This document shows positions 26,557 through 33,330 of a stretch of 40,901 nucleotides of DNA, piece by piece; position 1 is the first letter of the stretch; the number at the start of each line of letters is the position of its first letter. Origin of the DNA: an uncultured Bacilli bacterium (GTDB lineage Bacteria > Bacillota_I > Bacilli_A > RF39 > UBA660); the NCBI GenBank assembly GCA_934098665.1, contig CAKOOO010000006.1, positions 1 through 40,901 of the forward strand, written 5' to 3'. Below the pieces are notes generated by a model. It worked only from the letters and a program-made list of their open reading frames with translations, did no database searches and was not told the DNA's origin. A program made the position numbers and the translations under genes.

Positions 26557-26814
26557 ATGAAAGAAGCTACAGGTGAATTAAGTACAACAGTAATTACTGT
26601 TGTTGCAATAGCTGCAATATTATCATTATTTACTGTATTTTTATATCCATCATTGAAAAATGCTATTAGAGCAAGAACTTATTGTGCTCAAGCAGTAAAT
26701 TGTGTAGAAGATAATGGTAAAAGAAGATGTCATTATTATTTAGATAATATGAATGAAAGTACAAATACAATTGAATGTCCACTTCAAGATAATACAAATA
26801 GAAATGAAAGTTAA
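26557..26814 (+). CDS. Mini-pilin 1 (85 aa, four Cys)
   Basis: Short N-terminus MKEATGELS, a hydrophobic helix (about 10-30), then a small outside domain with C43, C49, C58, C74. It aligns without gaps to the next gene over residues 1-43 (shared K2, A4, T5, G6, E7, L8, P31, K34, N35, C43), so the two are paralogues. The form (tiny protein, N-terminal helix, near a CpaF/TadB/TadC operon) fits a Flp/type IVc pilin, but the usual G-x4-E-Y prepilin site is missing. AAGGAGG RBS. Likely a main structural pilin. Confidence 0.75.
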   Translation: MKEATGELSTTVITVVAIAAILSLFTVFLYPSLKNAIRARTYCAQAVNCVEDNGKRRCHYYLDNMNESTNTIECPLQDNTNRNES

Positions 26815-26826
26815 AAAGGAGTAAAT

Positions 26827-27048
26827 ATGAAAAGGGCTACGGGAGAGCTTGCAAATCTAGTTGTTGTATGTGTTTGTGTGGCTATTTTAGTAGCCTTTTT
26901 TTACTTTACAATATGGCCAATGATTAAAAATAATTTTGTAATGCAAACTAGTTGTGAAAAAGCAAAATGTTTAACAAAGCCTAATGCAGATGGTATGGTA
27001 AAGTGCTATTTAAATGGTAAAGAGTTTTTATGTAGGTATAAGGGGTAA
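26827..27048 (+). CDS. Mini-pilin 2 (73 aa, four outside Cys)
   Basis: Paralogue of mini-pilin 1: MKRATGELA, membrane helix with two extra Cys (C15, C17), W30-P31, K34-N35, then C43, C48, C60, C69. The third Cys is followed by a Y-L-(N/D) sequence in both. The pairs could form two disulfides. AAAGGAG RBS, 12 bases after the first pilin gene. Confidence 0.75.
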   Translation: MKRATGELANLVVVCVCVAILVAFFYFTIWPMIKNNFVMQTSCEKAKCLTKPNADGMVKCYLNGKEFLCRYKG

Positions 27049-27050
27049 TT

Positions 27051-27575
27051 ATGAAAGAAGGAGTAGGTGGCGTACAATTATTTTTAATTGTTGTAATATT
27101 GGTATTAATCTTTGCTGGAATTATGAGTTTAACTATGAACCAAGCAAATGCTTTTGCGGTTAAAGATCAAATAGTATCAATTATTGAAGATGCTGGTGGG
27201 TTTGATTTATCTTCATCATGTAATGGTGGATGCAATACCACTGATAAAAATCAAGAAACTTTACAAAAAATAGTAGATGCTCTTGCAAGTTCTTCATATA
27301 GACAGCAAGGTTCTTGTGAAAAAATCGAAAAATCATTAAATGAAAAAATATCTGATAAAGCACAAGTTTCAGGATATCAAAGAAATGGTGAATATACTAT
27401 GAGTGGGAAAAAATCATCATTTTGTATTGCTAAAATACCCTCAAATAATGGAGAAAGTTCTTCATTAAAAGGTTATTATTATAAGATTTATGTATTTTAT
27501 CAATTAGATATTCCAATAATAAATGCAATATTTAATTTTTCTGCTTTAGGAGAAACAAAATTATTATATTGGTAG
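27051..27575 (+). CDS. TadE/pseudopilin-like protein, 174 aa
   Basis: Starts MKEGVGGVQ, then a membrane helix (about 8-30) and an outside domain of about 140 residues with four Cys (SSSCNGGCN, GSCEK, SFCIAK). It ends in FSALGETKLLYW, like the closing strand of pseudopilins in Tad-like loci of related bacteria. Starts 2 bases after mini-pilin 2. Likely a minor pilin that caps or initiates the fibre, by inference. Confidence 0.65.
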   Translation: MKEGVGGVQLFLIVVILVLIFAGIMSLTMNQANAFAVKDQIVSIIEDAGGFDLSSSCNGGCNTTDKNQETLQKIVDALASSSYRQQGSCEKIEKSLNEKISDKAQVSGYQRNGEYTMSGKKSSFCIAKIPSNNGESSSLKGYYYKIYVFYQLDIPIINAIFNFSALGETKLLYW

Positions 27576-27586
27576 GAGGCAAAATA

Positions 27587-28585
27587 ATGAACGTTATAAT
27601 TGTTAATAAAAATTCATCTTTAATTGATGGACTAAATATAGATATACTTGAAAGACTCGAGGGAGTTTTTTCAGTAGAAACACTTGCAAATAAATATAAG
27701 AATTTTTATTATAATAGAATGATAATAGATATAACTGCAATCGAAGGTTATGAGGAAATAGATAATATTCAAAAACTATCTTTAATGCTTGATGTATCTA
27801 AAATAATTTTACTTTTAGATGATTCACCTATAGTAAGTTCACCATCATATTTATCAAGTTTAGTATCTATGGGTATTTATAACTTTACTAAAGATGCAAG
27901 TAGTATTCCGTTTTTGATAAGTAATCCAAATACTTATAAAGATGTAGCTAATTTTCATAATCTAAAAAATGTTTATGAAGAACCCAAACTTAATGATAAT
28001 TCAAAAAATAGTAATGTAGGTTTTATTGGTCAAAGAATAATTGGTATTAAAAATGTGACTGAACATGCTGGTGCTACAACACTTACTTATTTATTAAAAA
28101 AACACTTAGAAAAAGAATATAAAGTAAGAGCTGTAGAAATAGATAAGCACGATTTTATATATTTTAATGATCGTAATTTAGATTCAAATATTGATAGTTT
28201 AGATATAGATAAATATTTAAATAAATATAATAACAATGATATAGAGGTAATTTTAATTGATATAAATGATTCTGATGTAGAAAATTATTGTACAGAGGTT
28301 TTATATTTAATTGAACCAGGACTTATACAGTTAAATAAATTAATAAAAAATGATAAAATGATTTTTAATAAATTAAAGGGCAAAAAAATAGTATTAAATC
28401 GCAGTATTTTAAATAATAATGATGTTAGTGATTTTGAAAAAGAAAGTGGTAGTAAAGTTTTTTATAATATGCCTAATGTTGATGATAAACTAGATGATAA
28501 TAAATCAATAAATAATCTATTAATTGATTTAGGTTTTACAAGAATTAATGATAAAGGGTCTTCGGGATTTAGTTTATTTAGATAA
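27587..28585 (+). CDS. TadZ/CpaE-like ParA-type protein with degenerate P-loop
   Basis: 332 aa, cytoplasmic. N-terminal receiver-like half (IIVNKNSSL, then MIIDITAIEG and KIILLLDDSP) and a C-terminal MinD/ParA-like half beginning IIGIKNVTEHAGATTLTYLL at about 151-170. The P-loop lacks the Lys of GKT (AGATT instead). CpaE/TadZ proteins localise Tad machines at the pole, and several are atypical ATPases, which fits. ATG 27587 has AGGAGG in front; the upstream TTG 27569 is not needed. Last gene of block 3. Confidence 0.65.
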   Translation: MNVIIVNKNSSLIDGLNIDILERLEGVFSVETLANKYKNFYYNRMIIDITAIEGYEEIDNIQKLSLMLDVSKIILLLDDSPIVSSPSYLSSLVSMGIYNFTKDASSIPFLISNPNTYKDVANFHNLKNVYEEPKLNDNSKNSNVGFIGQRIIGIKNVTEHAGATTLTYLLKKHLEKEYKVRAVEIDKHDFIYFNDRNLDSNIDSLDIDKYLNKYNNNDIEVILIDINDSDVENYCTEVLYLIEPGLIQLNKLIKNDKMIFNKLKGKKIVLNRSILNNNDVSDFEKESGSKVFYNMPNVDDKLDDNKSINNLLIDLGFTRINDKGSSGFSLFR

Positions 28586-28586
28586 G

Positions 28587-28604
28587 AGTGTAAACATTTA
28601 CACT
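28587..28604. promoter_or_regulatory. 18-base palindrome, operator-like
   Basis: AGTGTAAA-CA-TTTACACT, 2 bases after the TadZ-like stop and 6 bases before the -35 of the next promoter. It matches the LacI/CcpA-type cre pattern TGnAAnCGnWWnCA except for the central G. It may be an operator, or a weak terminator for block 3 (no good T-run). Confidence 0.5.
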
Positions 28605-28610
28605 TAATTG

Positions 28611-28639
28611 TTGACATTAAAAGGTAAAAAAGGTAAAAT
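28611..28639 (+). promoter_or_regulatory. Promoter of VirB2-like pilin 1
   Basis: TTGACA (perfect) 28611-28616, 17 bases, TAAAAT 28634-28639. Confidence 0.7.
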
Positions 28640-28664
28640 AAAAGTATGTAAAGGAGAGTTGTAT

Positions 28665-29051
28665 ATGAGATTATTAGATGGTAACCTTGCTGGAATTGGT
28701 ACTGAAAGTGGTTTTTGTTCTACTACATCACAAGTTTGGCAATTTATTGGTAAAATTGTTTTAATTTTAAAAATTGTTATTCCTATTATGCTTATTGTTT
28801 TAGGCATTATTGGACTTGGAAAGGCAGTTTTAGCTGATGATGATAAAGAAGTTAAAACTCAAGTAAATAGATTAATTACAAAATTTATTGCCGCTGTAGT
28901 TATTTTCTTTATTCCAAGTATTGTAAGTGCTTGCTTTGGATTAGTTAATGGATTTAGTGATGTTAAACCAGACTACGATGTTTGCGTACAATGTATTACA
29001 CATCCATCTGGATCTGACTGTCAAGCAAAAGTTAATGCAGCTAATAAATAG
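28665..29051 (+). CDS. VirB2/TrbC-like two-helix pilin 1 (128 aa)
   Basis: Two hydrophobic helices (about 28-52 and 68-92) joined by a charged loop ADDDKEVKTQ, the shape of the small T4SS_pilin/TrbC group in Bacillota. Four Cys shared with the next gene: C18 (GTExGFC), C107 and C110 (DYDVCxQC), C119. With both ends outside, these could be disulfide-linked. ATG 28665 with AAAGGAG in front is chosen over TTG 28608, which overlaps the -35 box. Single-gene unit closed by a terminator. Confidence 0.7.
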   Translation: MRLLDGNLAGIGTESGFCSTTSQVWQFIGKIVLILKIVIPIMLIVLGIIGLGKAVLADDDKEVKTQVNRLITKFIAAVVIFFIPSIVSACFGLVNGFSDVKPDYDVCVQCITHPSGSDCQAKVNAANK

Positions 29052-29077
29052 ACCATTATTTAGTTAATGGTTTTTTT
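29052..29077 (+). terminator. Rho-independent terminator
   Basis: ACCATTA/TAATGGT 7-bp stem (29052-29058 with 29065-29071), 6-base loop and T7. Directly after the stop of VirB2-like pilin 1. Confidence 0.85.
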
Positions 29078-29079
29078 AT

Positions 29080-29108
29080 TTGTATTTTTTTATAAAATAT
29101 GCTATAGT
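29080..29108 (+). promoter_or_regulatory. Promoter of VirB2-like pilin 2
   Basis: TTGTAT 29080-29085, 17 bases, TATAGT 29103-29108 with TG 29100-29101. Confidence 0.6.
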
Positions 29109-29131
29109 ATTGCTACCAAAGGGGTGAAAAT

Positions 29132-29500
29132 ATGGAAGTTGGAACTGAAAATGGTTTTTGCTTAAGTACTATAACTGCATGGCAAGGACTTGGATATGTA
29201 CTTTTAATATTTAAAATAGTTCTACCAATACTTCTTATTGTTCTAGGCATTATAGCTTTAGGTAAGGCTGTTATTTCAGATGATGATAAAGAAATTAAGA
29301 AATGTATCAAGGGATTAGTAACTAAATTTATTATTGCAATTGTAATATTTTTTTTACCAAGTATTATGAGCAGTGTATATCCACTTATTACTGGGTTTGA
29401 TATGGTTGAACAAGATTATGATGTATGTATGCAGTGTTTTACTCATCCAAAAGGAGAATATTGTTTAAATAAAATAGCTATTTATGAAAAAAATAATTAG
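29132..29500 (+). CDS. VirB2/TrbC-like two-helix pilin 2 (122 aa)
   Basis: Paralogue of the preceding gene: shared GTExGFC, KIVxPIxLIVLGIIxLGKAV, DDDKExK, TKFI, PSI and DYDVCxQCxTHP segments. C10, C99, C102 and C111 are at matching places. No N-terminal signal peptide. RBS AAAGGGG. It has its own promoter and an all-AT terminator that overlaps the stop codon, so the two proteins can be made in different amounts. Confidence 0.7.
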   Translation: MEVGTENGFCLSTITAWQGLGYVLLIFKIVLPILLIVLGIIALGKAVISDDDKEIKKCIKGLVTKFIIAIVIFFLPSIMSSVYPLITGFDMVEQDYDVCMQCFTHPKGEYCLNKIAIYEKNN

Positions 29501-29510
29501 TTATTTTTTT
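29487..29510 (+). terminator. AT-only hairpin terminator overlapping the stop
   Basis: 10-bp A/T stem (29487-29496 with 29501-29510), loop TTAG that includes the stop codon. Confidence 0.5.
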
Positions 29511-29521
29511 GAATTTTAAAA

Positions 29522-29535
29522 CGAACAAACGTACT
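29522..29535 (+). promoter_or_regulatory. LexA/DinR-like SOS box
   Basis: CGAACAAACGTACT matches the Gram-positive consensus CGAACRNRYGTTYC at 12 of 14 places. It abuts the uvrA -35 box, where LexA would block transcription. Confidence 0.65.
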
Positions 29536-29563
29536 TGAATTAATTTTTTAAATATGTTATATT
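29535..29563 (+). promoter_or_regulatory. uvrA promoter
   Basis: TTGAAT 29535-29540, 17 bases, TATATT 29558-29563 with TG 29555-29556. A second possible -10 (TG-G-TAAAAT, 29589-29597) lies nearer to the start. Confidence 0.55.
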
Positions 29564-29618
29564 AATTATGCAAAAAAAATCATTTTTGTGGTAAAATAAT
29601 AGGGCTTGGAGGATTAGT

Positions 29619-32420
29619 ATGGATAAGATAATTGTAAAAGGAGCAAGGGAAAATAATTTAAAAAATGTTAATATTTCACTTCCTAAAAACAAATTAATTG
29701 TAATGACTGGAGTATCAGGAAGTGGTAAAAGTAGTTTAGCATTTGATACTATTTTTGCTGAGGGACAAAGAAGATATGTTGAAAGTTTATCTGCTTATGC
29801 TCGTCAGTTTATTGGTGGAACCGAAAAACCTGATGTAGATTCTATCGAAGGATTATCACCCTCAATAAGTATTGACCAAAAATCAACAAATAAAAATCCT
29901 CGTTCGACAGTGGGAACAATAACTGAAATATATGATTATTTGCGTCTTTTATTTGCTAGAATTGGCACTCCTTATTGTCCGGTTCATAAAATTCCTATTA
30001 AAAGTCAGTCTATTGAGGAAATGACTAATAAAATAATGGAATATGATGGTCAAAAAATAAGTATATTATCACCTATAATTCATGGTGAAAAAGGTCGTCA
30101 TGAAGAAGAAATTAGTGAAGCTAAAAAAAGTGGGTACACTAAATTAAGAGTTAATGGAACTTATTATAATGTTGATGATGAAATTAATTTAGAAAAAAAT
30201 AAAAAAGATAATATAGATATTGTTATAGATAAATTAACTATTTCAAGTGAAGAAAGAAGTAGAATTTTCGAAGATATTGAGGCATCTTGTAAAATGGCAA
30301 ATGGTAAAGTAGTAATTATAACTTGCGATGGAGAAATAATTATGAGTGAGAAATACGCTTGTAATAAATGTAATTATTCAATACCAGAACTTGAACCAAG
30401 ATTATTTTCATTTAACTCACCATATGGAGCTTGTGAAGAGTGTAAAGGTATAGGAACAAAACTTAAAATAAGTGAAGAGTTAATTATGCCAGATAAAGAT
30501 AAAACATTAAATCATGGTGCACTTTTACCTATAAATTCTGATAATAATTTATATTTTAGTGCCCTTAAGCAAGTATGTAATAAATACGAAATTGATATGG
30601 ATACTCCTGTAAAAAATATTCCAAGAAGTAAACTTGATATAATTTTTTATGGAACTAAAGAGAAAATTGATTTTAGATATGAATCAAAAACTGGTAGTGT
30701 ACGATATGTAACAGATTATTATGAAGGTGTTGTTAATTTGCTTCAGCGTCGTTATATTGAAACATCTGCATCATGGGTAAGAGACTGGCTTTCAAATTAT
30801 ATGGTTGAAAGTACATGTGAAAAATGTAAAGGTACAAGACTTAAAAAAGAAGTATTAAATATTTTTATTAATAAAAAAAATATTTATGATTTAACTGATA
30901 TGAATTTAACAAAACTAAAAAACTTTTTACTTAATTTAAATTTAAGTGAAGAAGAAAAAAATATTAGTTCGCTAGTTTTAAAAGAAATAATTAATAGACT
31001 TACTTTTTTAGAAAATGTTGGTCTTACATATTTAACTTTAAATCGTAGTGCTGAAACACTTTCTGGCGGTGAAGCTCAAAGAATTAGACTTGCAACTCAA
31101 ATTGGAAGTAAACTTTCTGGAGTGCTTTATGTTTTAGATGAACCATCAATAGGTCTTCATCAAAGAGATAATCAAAGGTTAATTGATAGTTTAAAGGAAA
31201 TGCGCGATTTAGGAAATACCTTAATTGTTGTAGAACATGATGAAGATACAATGAGACAATGTGATTTTTTAGTGGATATTGGTCCAGGTGCAGGTGAAAA
31301 TGGTGGTAATGTGGTAGCTTATGGAACTCCCGAAGAAGTTATGCAAAATCCAAATAGTATTACGGGAAAATATTTAAATGGTACATTAAAAATTGATGTA
31401 CCTAAAGAAAGAAGAAAAGGTAATGGTAAATTTTTAACTATTAAAAGAGCCCAAGAAAATAATTTAAAAAATATTGATGTAGAATTTCCTTTAGGAAAAT
31501 TTATATGTGTAACTGGCGTATCAGGTTCTGGTAAAAGTAGTTTAGTAAATGAAGTGCTTTATAAAACCCTTCATAATTATGTATATAAATCAAAAGTAAT
31601 ACCAGGAAAATGTGATAAAGTTTTAGGCCTTGAAAATATTGATAAAGTTGTTATGATTACCCAAGATGCAATAGGAAGAACCCCAAGAAGTAATCCCGCA
31701 ACATATGTTGGTGTTTTTGATGATATTAGAGATTTATTTACAAATACAAAAGAAGCTAAAATCAAAGGCTATGATAAAGGTAAATTTTCATTTAATGTCA
31801 AAGGTGGAAGATGTGAGGCATGTCAAGGTGATGGCGTAAAAAAAATTGAAATGCATTTTCTTCCTGATGTTTATGTTACATGTGATGTATGCCATGGTAA
31901 AAGATATAATAAAGAAACATTAGGTATTACTTATAAAGGAAAAAATATTGCAGATGTACTTGATATGAGAGTAAGTGAAGCTTTGTCATTTTTTGAAAAT
32001 GTTCCTAAGATATATAACAAATTAAAAGTATTAAATGATGTAGGGCTTTCTTACATAAAACTTGGTCAAAGTGCTGTAGAACTTTCTGGAGGTGAAGCAG
32101 GAAGAGTAAAACTTTCAAAAGAACTTCAGAAAAAAGCTACCGGCAAAAGTGTATTTATCTTAGATGAACCTACTACGGGACTTCATACTGATGATATTAA
32201 AAAATTATTAGAAATACTTGATAGTATAGTAAATAATGGTGATACTGTTATTGTGATAGAACATAATTTAGATGTTATTAAAGTAGCTGATTATTTAATA
32301 GATTTAGGTCCTGAAGGTGGAGATGGTGGAGGAAAAGTAATTTTTACTGGAACTCCCGAAGAAATTATTAATTGTAAAAATTCTTATACAGGAAAATATT
32401 TAAAAAAATATTTAAAATAA
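29619..32420 (+). CDS. uvrA: Excinuclease ABC subunit A
   Basis: Damage-recognition ATPase of nucleotide excision repair; works with UvrB and UvrC (not in the window). 933 aa, normal for the family. The first ABC module has GVSGSGKSS at 31-39 followed by the UvrA-typical FAEGQRRYVESLSAYARQF segment. Zinc-binding CxxC pairs include CEKCKGTR and CEACQGDG / CDVCHGKRY. Signature ETLSGGEAQRIRLA closes the first module. The second Walker A GVSGSGKSS begins at about 633, with ELSGGEAGRVKL later. RBS TTGGAGGA lies before ATG 29619. An SOS box in the promoter suggests damage induction. Confidence 0.98.
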   Translation: MDKIIVKGARENNLKNVNISLPKNKLIVMTGVSGSGKSSLAFDTIFAEGQRRYVESLSAYARQFIGGTEKPDVDSIEGLSPSISIDQKSTNKNPRSTVGTITEIYDYLRLLFARIGTPYCPVHKIPIKSQSIEEMTNKIMEYDGQKISILSPIIHGEKGRHEEEISEAKKSGYTKLRVNGTYYNVDDEINLEKNKKDNIDIVIDKLTISSEERSRIFEDIEASCKMANGKVVIITCDGEIIMSEKYACNKCNYSIPELEPRLFSFNSPYGACEECKGIGTKLKISEELIMPDKDKTLNHGALLPINSDNNLYFSALKQVCNKYEIDMDTPVKNIPRSKLDIIFYGTKEKIDFRYESKTGSVRYVTDYYEGVVNLLQRRYIETSASWVRDWLSNYMVESTCEKCKGTRLKKEVLNIFINKKNIYDLTDMNLTKLKNFLLNLNLSEEEKNISSLVLKEIINRLTFLENVGLTYLTLNRSAETLSGGEAQRIRLATQIGSKLSGVLYVLDEPSIGLHQRDNQRLIDSLKEMRDLGNTLIVVEHDEDTMRQCDFLVDIGPGAGENGGNVVAYGTPEEVMQNPNSITGKYLNGTLKIDVPKERRKGNGKFLTIKRAQENNLKNIDVEFPLGKFICVTGVSGSGKSSLVNEVLYKTLHNYVYKSKVIPGKCDKVLGLENIDKVVMITQDAIGRTPRSNPATYVGVFDDIRDLFTNTKEAKIKGYDKGKFSFNVKGGRCEACQGDGVKKIEMHFLPDVYVTCDVCHGKRYNKETLGITYKGKNIADVLDMRVSEALSFFENVPKIYNKLKVLNDVGLSYIKLGQSAVELSGGEAGRVKLSKELQKKATGKSVFILDEPTTGLHTDDIKKLLEILDSIVNNGDTVIVIEHNLDVIKVADYLIDLGPEGGDGGGKVIFTGTPEEIINCKNSYTGKYLKKYLK

Positions 32421-32429
32421 AGAAAAATG

Positions 32430-32454
32430 TCAGATTTTAATGTCTGATTTTTTC
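32430..32454 (+). terminator. Rho-independent terminator after uvrA
   Basis: TCAGA/TCTGA stem (32430-32434 with 32443-32447), 8-base loop, T-rich tail. Confidence 0.65.
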
Positions 32455-32484
32455 TTTAGAAGTATAGATTTTTACCATAGTATT

Positions 32485-32493
32485 TGTTATAAT
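32485..32493 (+). promoter_or_regulatory. Extended -10 of lgt, leaderless
   Basis: TG-T-TATAAT with the box ending 7 bases before ATG 32501. Transcription would start at about 32500, so the lgt mRNA would have practically no leader and no ribosome binding site. Confidence 0.55.
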
Positions 32494-32500
32494 AATTGTT

Positions 32501-33313
32501 ATGAAAGAATATATATTTAAAATTGGCTCTTTTGGTGTTAGATGGTATTCACTACTTATACTTATTGGTGTAATTGTGGGTATTCTTTTAATTGAAAAAG
32601 AAGGTAAAAAATTTAATATAAGTAAAGATTTCTTATTTAATATGGCATTTTGGACTGTTATTATAGGCATAATTGGAGCAAGAGTATATTATGTTATATT
32701 TAATTTCAATTTGTATAAAAATGATTTAATGTCCATATTTAAAATATGGGAAGGTGGACTTGCTATTCATGGAGGTATTATCGCAGGCGTTATTGTAATA
32801 GCATTATACTCTAAAAAATACCAAATGCGTTTTATAAGAATAACTGATATATGTGTTCCATCACTTTTATTTGCACAGTGCCTAGGTAGATGGGGAAACT
32901 TTTTTAATGGTGAAGCTCATGGAGCGGCCACTAGTTTAGAACATTTAAAATCACTTCATCTTCCACAGTTTATAATTGATGGTATGAATATAAATGGTAT
33001 TTATTATGAACCAACATTTTTATATGAGTCACTTCTTTGCTTAATTGGTTTTGTAATAGTTTTAATTATTCGAAGAGGAAAATACACTAAAGTTGGTACA
33101 TGTACATCATTTTATTTAATGTACTATTCAGTTATAAGATTTTTTATTGAGAGTATGCGTACTGATTCACTTATGCTTGGAGGATTTAGAGTAGCACAAA
33201 TAGTTTCAATTATTTTATTTTTGATAGGACTAGGTAATATTATGCTTATATCAAGGAAAAGTAAATTCGAAGATTTATACAATAATGTATACAAAAATGA
33301 AATGAGATTTTAA
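32501..33313 (+). CDS. lgt: Prolipoprotein diacylglyceryl transferase
   Basis: Membrane enzyme that moves diacylglycerol from phosphatidylglycerol to the lipobox Cys of prolipoproteins. 270 aa with seven hydrophobic segments. The family signature is GRWGNFFNGEAHG (R130 equals the essential Arg of the GRxGNFxNGE motif), with EGGLAIHGG before it and FLYES after it. ATG 32501 has no Shine-Dalgarno sequence but a TATAAT box next to it. trxB and gltX follow at 17 and 12 bases and are probably cotranscribed. The order uvrA-lgt-trxB is reminiscent of Bacillus, without hprK. Confidence 0.96.
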   Translation: MKEYIFKIGSFGVRWYSLLILIGVIVGILLIEKEGKKFNISKDFLFNMAFWTVIIGIIGARVYYVIFNFNLYKNDLMSIFKIWEGGLAIHGGIIAGVIVIALYSKKYQMRFIRITDICVPSLLFAQCLGRWGNFFNGEAHGAATSLEHLKSLHLPQFIIDGMNINGIYYEPTFLYESLLCLIGFVIVLIIRRGKYTKVGTCTSFYLMYYSVIRFFIESMRTDSLMLGGFRVAQIVSIILFLIGLGNIMLISRKSKFEDLYNNVYKNEMRF

Positions 33314-33330
33314 AAAGAGAGGAAAATAAA

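Noticed and set aside
28608..28664. Longer N-terminus of VirB2-like pilin 1 from TTG 28608
   Set aside because: This stretch contains the -35 and -10 boxes; AAAGGAG lies right before ATG 28665.
28665..29500. Holin genes (small two-helix membrane proteins)
   Set aside because: The conserved loop DDDKE, the GKAV segment, the four shared Cys and the position beside Tad-like genes fit small VirB2/TrbC-type pilins better; no phage genes are near.
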